DNA of 5,023 nt from an uncultured Muribaculaceae bacterium (lineage in GTDB: Bacteria; Bacteroidota; Bacteroidia; Bacteroidales; Muribaculaceae), in the NCBI GenBank assembly GCA_947644475.1, contig CANRZQ010000210.1, forward strand, positions 1 through 5,023, given 5' to 3'. Under the pieces are notes generated by a model. It searched no databases, had not been told where the DNA came from, and saw only the letters and a list, made by a program, of their open reading frames with translations. Position numbers and translations under genes: made by a program. Numbering within the stretch: position 1 is the first letter of the stretch; every line of letters begins with the position of its first letter. Shown in pieces: positions 1 through 5,023 of this stretch.

Positions 1-1
1 C

Positions 2-388
2 CTTAAAGACTTCGTGCGCGAGCAACGCTTCGAGCGCATGGGCGCTTTCGCCTATTGCGAGGAAGACGACACGGCAGCGGCCCGCAACCTCTCCGACGAC
101 ATCCCCGACGAAGTGAAGCAGCGGCGGCTCGACCAACTCATGGCCATTCAGCAGGATATATCGGCCGAGGTGCTTGCCTCCATGGTGGGACGCGAGGTGA
201 AGGTGCTCATCGACAGCCGTCAGGGCAATATGTGGACAGGACGCACCGAAGGCGACTCGCCTGAGGTCGACATCGACGTGAACATCTTCACCGACGAAAA
301 CCGCCGTCTGCGCATCGGCCAATTCTATACCGTCAAAATTACCGACTCCGACTTTTTCTCCCTCACAGCCGAATTAATTGACAGATGA
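2..388 (+). CDS. rimO: RimO, ribosomal protein S12 methylthiotransferase (C-terminal part only)
   Basis: RimO is a cytoplasmic radical-SAM iron-sulfur enzyme that adds a methylthio group to a conserved aspartate of ribosomal protein S12. Only the last 128 codons are present. The reading frame is open from base 2, so the gene begins upstream, and the GTG at position 14 is an internal codon rather than a start. The visible part opens with the end of the radical-SAM region (FVREQRFERMGAFAY, then an acidic EEDDTAAA stretch). It continues with DDIPDEVKQRR and LMAIQQDIS, which are typical of RimO. A C-terminal TRAM domain follows (about residues 56-128), with GRTEGDSPEVD as the recognisable motif. 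The radical-SAM cysteines lie outside the window. The related MiaB is less likely, because the DxPEVK and DSPEVD pattern is RimO-like. The stop codon overlaps the next start as ATGA, suggesting translational coupling. Confidence 0.9.
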   Translation, partial: LKDFVREQRFERMGAFAYCEEDDTAAARNLSDDIPDEVKQRRLDQLMAIQQDISAEVLASMVGREVKVLIDSRQGNMWTGRTEGDSPEVDIDVNIFTDENRRLRIGQFYTVKITDSDFFSLTAELIDR

Positions 389-1431
389 CCACCGAACAGA
401 TTAAAGCGATAGAATGGTGTATCTATAAGAAGATACCGTTTTTCGTATTCAGAGACACCTACCACCAAAATATTTTGTTCTCCGCCGCGCCGAGCGCGCT
501 TGATGAAAATATGCCCGAGCCTTCCCGCGGCTTTTTCATCAACTCTTTTGCCACGCCTCACGGTAAAAACATATGGATTCCCTTCGAACTGTCGGCAAAT
601 GACGTGCTCGACCGTCGCAAAACCCTGCGCGGTTACGAAGAGCCCGACATCGAGCCGTGGAAAAAATCGACCGGCCACGACACATATATTAATAAGGTGT
701 CGGCACTGATCGACCGCCTGAAAACAACCCCCGACGAAAAAACCGTGATTTCGTGCACACAGTCGATATATTCCCCCGAATGGCCGCTCGACTCGGCTAT
801 CGACTGGATGTTCTCGTCAAGCGTTGAAATCTGCACATTCGCGTTCTATCATCCCAAGACGGGATTCTGGTTCGGCGCCACCCCGGAGTTGCTCCTCCAC
901 CACGACCTCAAAAAAGACATATACCTCTCCTACTCCCTCGCCGGCACGCAGACCAGCGACGACACCGAATGGTCGAAGAAGAACAGCCGGGAACACAACA
1001 TCGTCACCCGATATATCTGCGATGTGTTCGACCGGTTCGAAATCCCGTATACAACCGAGATCGGCGATGCCCCTTATGGCGGATTTCACCACAAACTCAC
1101 CAGAATTGCAGGAATGGGAGGCACAGGCTCATTCTTTGAAATCCTCGACGCGCTCAGCCCCACCCCGGCCCTCTGCGGATTTCCCAAAGAGCAGGCTCTC
1201 AAAGACATAGCCGAAATTGAGGAGCATCCGCGTCGCTGCTACGGCGGATATGTGGGCTTGCGCGACAACAACACCGAAACGGCCTACGTGACAATACGTT
1301 GCGCCCAAAACCTCGGCTCATATTACACCGTATACGGCGGAGGCGGCATCATCGGCCTTTCCGACGCCGAGGAGGAATGGGACGAGGCCATGATGAAAAT
1401 TGATACCGTTGCCGAAATTATGAATCTCTGA
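385..1431 (+). CDS. menF: Isochorismate synthase (MenF-type chorismate-utilising enzyme)
   Basis: This 348-residue soluble protein probably converts chorismate to isochorismate, the first committed step of menaquinone synthesis. It belongs to the chorismate-binding family shared with anthranilate and aminodeoxychorismate synthases. Visible family motifs are KTVIS (K119, at the place of the general-base lysine of MenF), FGATPELLL (163-171), SLAGT (184-188), REHNIV (202-207), SPTPALCGFP (258-267), EHPRRCYGGYVG (280-291), and GGGIIG with EEEWDEAMMK (318-338). The SLAGT form resembles isochorismate synthases rather than the PIAGT or PMKGT forms of anthranilate and PABA synthases. The length is shorter than E. 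coli MenF because the N-terminal region is reduced. The ATG overlaps the rimO stop by four bases, which fixes the start. The next gene begins four bases after the stop and is not menD, so the rest of the pathway is encoded elsewhere. A siderophore-type isochorismate synthase is the alternative, but nothing in the window supports it. Confidence 0.85.
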   Translation: MTTEQIKAIEWCIYKKIPFFVFRDTYHQNILFSAAPSALDENMPEPSRGFFINSFATPHGKNIWIPFELSANDVLDRRKTLRGYEEPDIEPWKKSTGHDTYINKVSALIDRLKTTPDEKTVISCTQSIYSPEWPLDSAIDWMFSSSVEICTFAFYHPKTGFWFGATPELLLHHDLKKDIYLSYSLAGTQTSDDTEWSKKNSREHNIVTRYICDVFDRFEIPYTTEIGDAPYGGFHHKLTRIAGMGGTGSFFEILDALSPTPALCGFPKEQALKDIAEIEEHPRRCYGGYVGLRDNNTETAYVTIRCAQNLGSYYTVYGGGGIIGLSDAEEEWDEAMMKIDTVAEIMNL

Positions 1432-1435
1432 CGAT

Positions 1436-2839
1436 ATGGACAACCGTAAAGGGCAACCTCTTCTCATAATCGCACTGGCGGTGGCCGTGCTCATAGGCCT
1501 GTCGCTTTGCCCGTGGAGCAAATGGACCGGCGGGACAATCAAGGACTTCAATCTTTTCTCCGACCTATTCCCGTCGTCGGAGACCGACGACGCGCCGGCC
1601 CAGGCCGCCGAGATCATCGACCCCGACCTCGAATTGGTTTTGCAGCAAGAGCAAGAGAAGGAAAAAAGCACGTCGCCGCTGTCGGCTTCTGTCGCGCCGC
1701 AGCCGGCCGAAGAGGCCGCTCCGGCCAAGCAGGCTCCGGCCAAGGCGCCGCGCAATGCCGGAGGCGACATATTGATAGAAGACTACACTCCCGACGGCGG
1801 CCTCGCCAAAGTGCGCTCGGCTCTTGCCGGCGCGTCGGGCCGCCCAATGCGCATAGCCATTGTAGGCGACAGTTATATCGAGGGCGACATCTTTGCCCAG
1901 GACATACGCCGCCTGCTCCAGCAGCAATACGGCGGCCGTGGCGTGGGCTACGTTCCGGCTCACAGCGAGGTGTCGGGCTTCCGACGCTCTATTATCCACT
2001 CGTCGTCGGGCTGGACCCAGCACGACTCGCGCAAGACCAAGTCCAGTCCTTATTTTCCGCTTTCGGGTGAGTATTTCACCGGAAACGCCGGAGCCACAAT
2101 CACTTACAAGGCCGACAAGTCGGAGGCCACCCGGCAAGCCTGGAATCTGTCGCAGATTCTATTCATCGCCCCCAAAGGAGGCACGATAAAAATGGAAATC
2201 GACGGCGAGAGCCGCGAGTTTCCCGTCGAGGCGTCAGAAGCCGTGCAGGCCCTGCAACTTCCCGGCGAGACAAAGACCCTGAAAATAACCAACGGCGTGC
2301 CCGGACTCGTGATGCTCGGCGCATGGCTCGGCGACACCACAGGCGTGCAGGTCGACTGCATGTCGGTGCGCGGCGACTCCGGCATCGGCCACCGCAATCT
2401 CGGCGCCGACCTGGCCGAAGGCATGCGACGCGCTGTCGACTACGACCTTATAATCCTCGAATATGGCATCAACGCCCTGTCGTCGTCGCAAAAGGAATAT
2501 TCTTCTTATGGCCGGCTTATGGGCAAAGTTGTCGACCAAGTGCGCAAGTGCTATCCCAACGCGCAAATTCTGCTCATGGGCATTGGCGACCGCGGCCAGA
2601 AAATCAACGGCGAGGTCCATTCCCTGCCCACTGCCCCGGCCATGATCGACGCCCAGCGGCAGACTGCCCGCAATGCCGGAGTGCTCTTCTGGGACACCCG
2701 CGAGGCCATGGGCGGCGAGGACGCCATTGTCGACTGGCGCGCCGACAAACTCGTCAACGCCGACTATATCCACCTCAACGCCAAAGGCGGTGCCGAACTG
2801 GCATCGCGCCTTGTCAAATCATTAACAGCCACCGAATAG
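1436..2839 (+). CDS. Membrane-anchored SGNH/GDSL-type protein, candidate glycan O-acyltransferase or esterase
   Basis: This 467-residue protein has one N-terminal hydrophobic segment (about 9-24) after a short basic start, so it is probably held in the inner membrane with its body outside the cytoplasm. A low-complexity linker follows (about 49-107), rich first in Asp/Glu/Gln and then in Pro/Ala/Lys. The SGNH domain starts near 137. Block I is AIVGDSYIEGD, with S146 as the presumed nucleophile. A block II-like VRGDSGIG lies at 311-318, block III is EYGIN (G344, N346), and block V is DYIH (D443, H446). About 130 residues between blocks I and II look beta-rich and probably form an inserted beta-sandwich. 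Such an insert is known in the peptidoglycan esterase Ape1, but the likeness here is inferred from layout only. The gene sits four bases after menF and six bases before a paralogue, with an MBOAT gene beyond. A transferase role like PatB or AlgJ/AlgX is as possible as an esterase role. LSLC near residue 25 is a poor lipobox. Confidence 0.8.
   Translation: MDNRKGQPLLIIALAVAVLIGLSLCPWSKWTGGTIKDFNLFSDLFPSSETDDAPAQAAEIIDPDLELVLQQEQEKEKSTSPLSASVAPQPAEEAAPAKQAPAKAPRNAGGDILIEDYTPDGGLAKVRSALAGASGRPMRIAIVGDSYIEGDIFAQDIRRLLQQQYGGRGVGYVPAHSEVSGFRRSIIHSSSGWTQHDSRKTKSSPYFPLSGEYFTGNAGATITYKADKSEATRQAWNLSQILFIAPKGGTIKMEIDGESREFPVEASEAVQALQLPGETKTLKITNGVPGLVMLGAWLGDTTGVQVDCMSVRGDSGIGHRNLGADLAEGMRRAVDYDLIILEYGINALSSSQKEYSSYGRLMGKVVDQVRKCYPNAQILLMGIGDRGQKINGEVHSLPTAPAMIDAQRQTARNAGVLFWDTREAMGGEDAIVDWRADKLVNADYIHLNAKGGAELASRLVKSLTATE
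1718..1747 (+). repeat. Two tandem 15-bp units in the Pro/Ala linker of the first SGNH gene
   Basis: Two adjacent 15-bp units share the 12-base core GCTCCGGCCAAG and encode APAKQ then APAKA (residues 95-104). The repeat lies in the flexible linker between the membrane anchor and the SGNH domain. Its unit length keeps the reading frame, so copy-number change would lengthen or shorten the linker without breaking the gene. Confidence 0.7.
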
Positions 2840-3298
2840 ACCGCAATGCATACTCTCCTCAAATATATATACGCGGCTGCCGCGCTCGCCATCGGTGCTT
2901 TGCCGGCCCGGGCGCAGACGGCCAACGAACGGGAGCAGATCATAGAATCGGACGACGCCGAAATCCGCGAGAATCCCGACCTCGGACCCGCCCGGGAAAT
3001 CTCGGGCACGGAAACGGCACGACGCCGGGCCGACTATTATTCCTCCTACCCTTTTCTCAACCTCGACGCCAACCGCATAACGATGAACGGAGCCGACTGG
3101 TCGGCTCTCTCCGCCATGCTGGCAGCCGCCGACGATACGGTGATATCAATCGTGCATATCGGCGACAGCCACATCCAGGCCGAAGGCTCCACATCCCGAA
3201 CGCGCACCCTCCTCGAAGACCGCTTCGGCAGCGCGGGCCGCGGCCTGGTGATTCCATTCCGGCTCGCCGGCACAAACCAGCCTAACGACTACACCATA

Positions 3299-3313
3299 TC
3301 GTCATCGTCATCG
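3299..3313 (+). repeat. Short TCGTCA microsatellite encoding five serines
   Basis: TCGTCA is repeated two and a half times, giving five serines (residues 152-156) in the second SGNH gene, 45 bases before its internal stop. The tract is short and the frame is kept on both sides, so slippage here does not explain the stop codon. Confidence 0.6.
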
Positions 3314-3358
3314 TTCACATCCGCAAAGTTGCTGAAAATGCCGTGGGCCGTCGACATG

Positions 3359-3361
3359 TGA
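3359..3361 (+). other. In-frame TGA stop inside the second SGNH gene
   Basis: The TGA falls between GACATG and TTCACCGGC. The same frame stays open for a further 286 codons, to a second TGA at 4220-4222, and carries the remaining SGNH motifs there. No indel is needed to join the two halves. One base change (TGG to TGA) would explain it. TGA is also the normal terminator of rimO, menF and this gene, and TGG is used for Trp elsewhere in the window, so a general code change is unlikely. Confidence 0.85.
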
Positions 3362-4180
3362 TTCACCGGCATTGCCCTGCAACCTAAAACCGCCACTTTC
3401 GATTTCACCATATCCGTGAAGCAGACCGCCGACTCGCCTCCGCGCGATTTCGACCGCATACGCGTGTTCTGCTCCGGCGCCACGCCAATTGTCACCGGTA
3501 TCACCGACCGCGATGTCCCGGCCCTTTACACTGCCACATCCGATGGCGAGGTGCTCGACATTGCCCTTTTCGAGCCGTCGACTTCTGTCACCGTCGACTT
3601 CCAGAGCCGAGGCGAATGTACGATATTCGGATTCGAACTCACAAATTCCATGACCGGAATCGAATACTCGGCCATCGGCAACAACGGAGCCACATATTCC
3701 ACCTACAATTCCATCGGCACCGTAGGCCGCGACATACATGCCCTCTCGCCCGACCTCGTGATTCTCGACATGGGCACCAACGAAGCGTTCGGCAAAATCA
3801 CCGATGCCCAGTTCTACGCCAATATCGACCGCCTCGTCGAGAATATCCGCAAGGCCAACCCCTCGGCGGCTATCCTGCTCACCACGCCCATGGAGTGCCA
3901 GCGCTCGGTCACCACGCGCGTGCGACGCAAAGGCAAAAAGCGGCGTTACACCACCACCCGCTCCTACAAGGTGAACGACAACGTCGCCCGTATGCGCGAC
4001 GTCATCCTCCGCTACGGCGCCGAAAAAGGCATAGCCGTCTACGACTGGTATGCCGTGGCCGGCGGCACCGGGGCATCGGCCAAATGGATTTCAAAAGGCC
4101 TCTTTGCCAAGGACCGCATCCACCATTCCTGGAGCGGCTACTCCCTACAAGGCAACCTCCTCTTCGACGCCCTCATCCCC

Positions 4181-4210
4181 TTAGGAACACACGCCTTAGG
4201 AACACAAGCC
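4181..4210 (+). repeat. Tandem pair of 15-bp repeats at the 3' end of the second SGNH gene
   Basis: TTAGGAACACACGCC is followed directly by TTAGGAACACAAGCC, differing at one base. The pair is in frame and encodes LGTHA-LGTQA just before the stop codon. It looks like the first module of the composite repeat region that continues to 4319, and it appears to replace or extend the natural C-terminus of the protein. Confidence 0.8.
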
Positions 4211-4221
4211 TCCGGCTTGTG
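4203..4221. repeat. Perfect 8-bp inverted repeat spanning the stop codon
   Basis: CACAAGCC and GGCTTGTG are exact reverse complements separated by TCC, giving an 8-bp stem with a 3-base loop. The 3' arm includes the first two bases of the stop codon at 4220-4222. No run of T follows, so it is not a typical intrinsic terminator. It may protect the 3' end of the message or be the palindromic core of a dispersed REP-like repeat. Confidence 0.75.
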
Positions 4222-4222
4222 A

Positions 4223-4262
4223 TAAATCGACTTAAATCGACATAACTCGAAATAATTCGAAC
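4223..4262 (+). repeat. Four tandem 10-bp repeats, consensus TAAnTCGAnn
   Basis: The four units are TAAATCGACT, TAAATCGACA, TAACTCGAAA and TAATTCGAAC. They begin immediately after the stop codon of the second SGNH gene, and the first TAA forms a tandem stop with the preceding TGA. The 10-base period is exact across all four, while the units differ by point changes. The function is unknown. Confidence 0.8.
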
Positions 4263-4319
4263 TCCCCAAACTCCCCAACTCCCCAACCTCCAAACTTCCC
4301 CAACTTCCCAACTCCCAAA
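4261..4319 (+). repeat. C-rich, G-free degenerate tandem array before the MBOAT gene
   Basis: The array has seven units of about 7-10 bases related to ACTCCCCAA. The first two nine-base units (4261-4269, 4270-4278) are identical, and the later ones are degenerate. The + strand has no G over the whole stretch. C-runs of three or four lie at 4264-4267, 4273-4276, 4281-4284, 4298-4301, 4307-4309 and 4314-4316, so the minus strand carries six G-runs. The array ends directly at the ATG of the MBOAT gene and so would form its mRNA leader, without a Shine-Dalgarno sequence. Its last unit ends in AAAA, of which the final A belongs to the ATG. Confidence 0.8.
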
Positions 4320-5023
4320 ATGCAAGAAATACTCACCGACCTGCTCCTCTACGACCGCGCAAACCCGCTGTTGTTCAACACGGGCTTGTTTCTGCTGCTT
4401 TTCGTCGCATTCCTGCTCATCTATCAGGCTCTAAGGCGGTGGCGCACCGTCAAGATGCTTTTCGTGATAGCATTCTCGCTGTATTTCTACTATAAGTCGT
4501 CGGCTCAGTACTGCTTTATCCTCCTTGGCGTGTGCATCTCCGACTACGCCCTCGGCCGTTGGCTCGGCTCTGTCTCCAACAATGCCGGACGCAAAGCCAT
4601 CATATGGCTAAATGTGGTGATAAACGTGGGCATGCTCGTATATTTCAAATATTTCAACCTCCTCTACGAGACATTCGCCAATATCACCTCCACGCGCTTC
4701 GACCCCCTCGACATTGTCCTCCCCGCGGGCATCTCCTTCTTCACATTCCGCTCGATAAGTTACATGGTCGACATCTACCGCCGCGAGATCGAGCCGTGCC
4801 GCAATTTCCTCGACTACACCTTTTTTCTCACCTTCTTCCCTCCCCTGCTTGCCGGCCCGGTGGTGCGGGCCAAGGACATGCTTCCGCAAATCAAGGAAAA
4901 CCCTGTGGTTACACGTGCCATGGTGGCCGAAGGCCTCTTCCTTATCATCGCCGGCCTTATCAAGAAAGTGGTAATCGCCGACTATATCTCCGGCAACTTT
5001 GTCGACCGTATCTTCGACAACCC
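4320..5023 (+). CDS. MBOAT-family membrane O-acyltransferase, AlgI/PatA type (N-terminal part)
   Basis: 234 complete codons are present and the frame is open to the window end. MBOAT proteins of the AlgI/PatA/DltB kind are multi-pass inner-membrane proteins that move an acyl group, usually acetyl, to extracytoplasmic partners or glycans. Visible marks are a hydrophobic segment at about 19-37, and FSLYFYYKSSAQYCFILLG with SDYALGRWLG (52-83). LPAGISFFTFRSISYMVDIY (134-153) is the hallmark region, FFPPLLAGPVVR (172-183) is the conserved FPxLxAGPxxR motif, and EGLFLIIAGLIKKVVIADYI (204-223) follows. Full-length relatives have roughly 450-500 residues, so about half is missing, including the catalytic histidine. 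The ATG at 4320 is the only ordinary start codon after the in-frame stop at 4233. The gene follows two SGNH-type genes on the same strand, the usual partners of this family. Peptidoglycan, capsule or exopolysaccharide are all possible acceptors. Confidence 0.9.
   Translation, partial: MQEILTDLLLYDRANPLLFNTGLFLLLFVAFLLIYQALRRWRTVKMLFVIAFSLYFYYKSSAQYCFILLGVCISDYALGRWLGSVSNNAGRKAIIWLNVVINVGMLVYFKYFNLLYETFANITSTRFDPLDIVLPAGISFFTFRSISYMVDIYRREIEPCRNFLDYTFFLTFFPPLLAGPVVRAKDMLPQIKENPVVTRAMVAEGLFLIIAGLIKKVVIADYISGNFVDRIFDN

Larger units (their letters stand above)
2846..4222 (+). pseudogene. Secreted SGNH/GDSL-type protein interrupted by one in-frame TGA
   Basis: The frame is continuous except for a TGA at codon 172. 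Read through, it gives 458 residues, close to the 467 of the upstream paralogue. A signal peptide (about 1-23, ending ARA before Q24) directs export. The SGNH blocks are split: GDSH (S108 as presumed nucleophile) lies before the stop. The block II-like SAIGNNGA (275-282), DMGTNE (G310, N312) and DRIHH (D423, H426) lie after it. The upstream product (171 residues, 2846-3361) would therefore lack the catalytic Asp and His. The downstream part could only start at internal codons such as GTG 3416, without a signal peptide. The paralogue has Tyr-Phe-Thr-Gly where this gene has stop-Phe-Thr-Gly, so the lost codon was probably aromatic, most simply TGG for Trp. Possible causes are a recent nonsense mutation, a sequencing or assembly error, or readthrough. 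The last 13 or so codons come from repeat DNA. If intact, its role would be envelope glycan O-acylation or deacylation with the adjacent MBOAT protein. Confidence 0.8.

Noticed and set aside
1436..1515. Lipoprotein signal in the first SGNH protein (LSLC near residue 25)
   Set aside because: The residue before the cysteine is Leu rather than Gly, Ala or Ser, so a simple membrane anchor fits better.
1565..3285. Long open frames overlapping the SGNH genes (minus strand 1565-2137 and 2234-2773, plus strand 2323-3285)
   Set aside because: They are Arg/Pro/Ala-rich products of G+C-rich codon patterns, lack recognisable domains, and overlap genes with clear motifs.
3359..3400. UGA as a selenocysteine codon in the second SGNH gene
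   Set aside because: Only a very weak short stem (GGC ATT GCC) is visible just downstream and no bacterial SECIS-like hairpin was seen. The position is not a catalytic residue, and the paralogue has Tyr there rather than Cys.
388..4222. General reassignment of UGA to tryptophan
   Set aside because: TGA ends rimO, menF and the second SGNH gene at sensible protein ends, and TGG is used freely for Trp across the window.
4203..4230. Hairpin at the end of the second SGNH gene as a Rho-independent terminator
   Set aside because: The stem is perfect but it is followed by GATAAATCGA without a run of T. It also overlaps the stop codon, which is unusual for a terminator.
4181..4319. CRISPR array
   Set aside because: The repeats are 8-15 bp, directly adjacent and without unique spacers, so the layout is that of tandem repeats.
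4223..4319. Promoter for the MBOAT gene
   Set aside because: No TTTG / TAnnTTTG pair typical of Bacteroidota is visible. The TAA-rich repeats are periodic and do not match it.

Overview
The window looks like chromosomal DNA from a member of the Bacteroidota, probably order Bacteroidales. The reasons are the RimO and isochorismate synthase sequences, the tightly packed genes, the moderately high G+C content, and start codons without Shine-Dalgarno sequences. A family-level placement such as Muribaculaceae is only a guess. All genes lie on the + strand and nothing convincing is coded on the other strand.

Layout: (1) 2-388 is the C-terminal end of RimO, the ribosomal protein S12 methylthiotransferase, including its TRAM domain. 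(2) 385-1431 is a complete chorismate-utilising enzyme, most likely isochorismate synthase (MenF), overlapping rimO by ATGA. (3) 1436-2839 is a membrane-anchored SGNH/GDSL-type protein. (4) 2846-4222 is a second, exported SGNH protein, interrupted by a single in-frame TGA at 3359-3361. The stop lies between the nucleophile block (GDSH) and the GTNE and DxxH blocks. (5) 4181-4319 is a composite repeat region: a 15-bp tandem pair, a perfect 8-bp hairpin, four 10-bp units and a C-rich, G-free array. It begins inside the last codons of gene 4 and runs up to the next start codon. (6) 4320 to the window end is the N-terminal half of an MBOAT-family membrane O-acyltransferase (AlgI/PatA type), cut by the window edge.

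Functional reading: rimO and menF are housekeeping genes. The last three genes form a likely unit. An integral-membrane MBOAT protein would pass an acyl (probably acetyl) group across the membrane, and two extracytoplasmic SGNH proteins would transfer it to, or remove it from, a cell-envelope glycan. The arrangement recalls PatA/PatB/Ape1 of peptidoglycan O-acetylation and AlgI/AlgJ/AlgX of alginate acetylation, but the substrate cannot be read from this sequence.

The main points of interest are the single stop codon that separates the catalytic residues of the second SGNH protein, and the modular repeat block between that gene and the MBOAT gene. The only non-coding stretch of any size is 4223-4319, about 97 bases, and it is filled by these repeats. 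No promoter of the Bacteroidota type (TTTG / TAnnTTTG) and no T-tailed terminator was seen.
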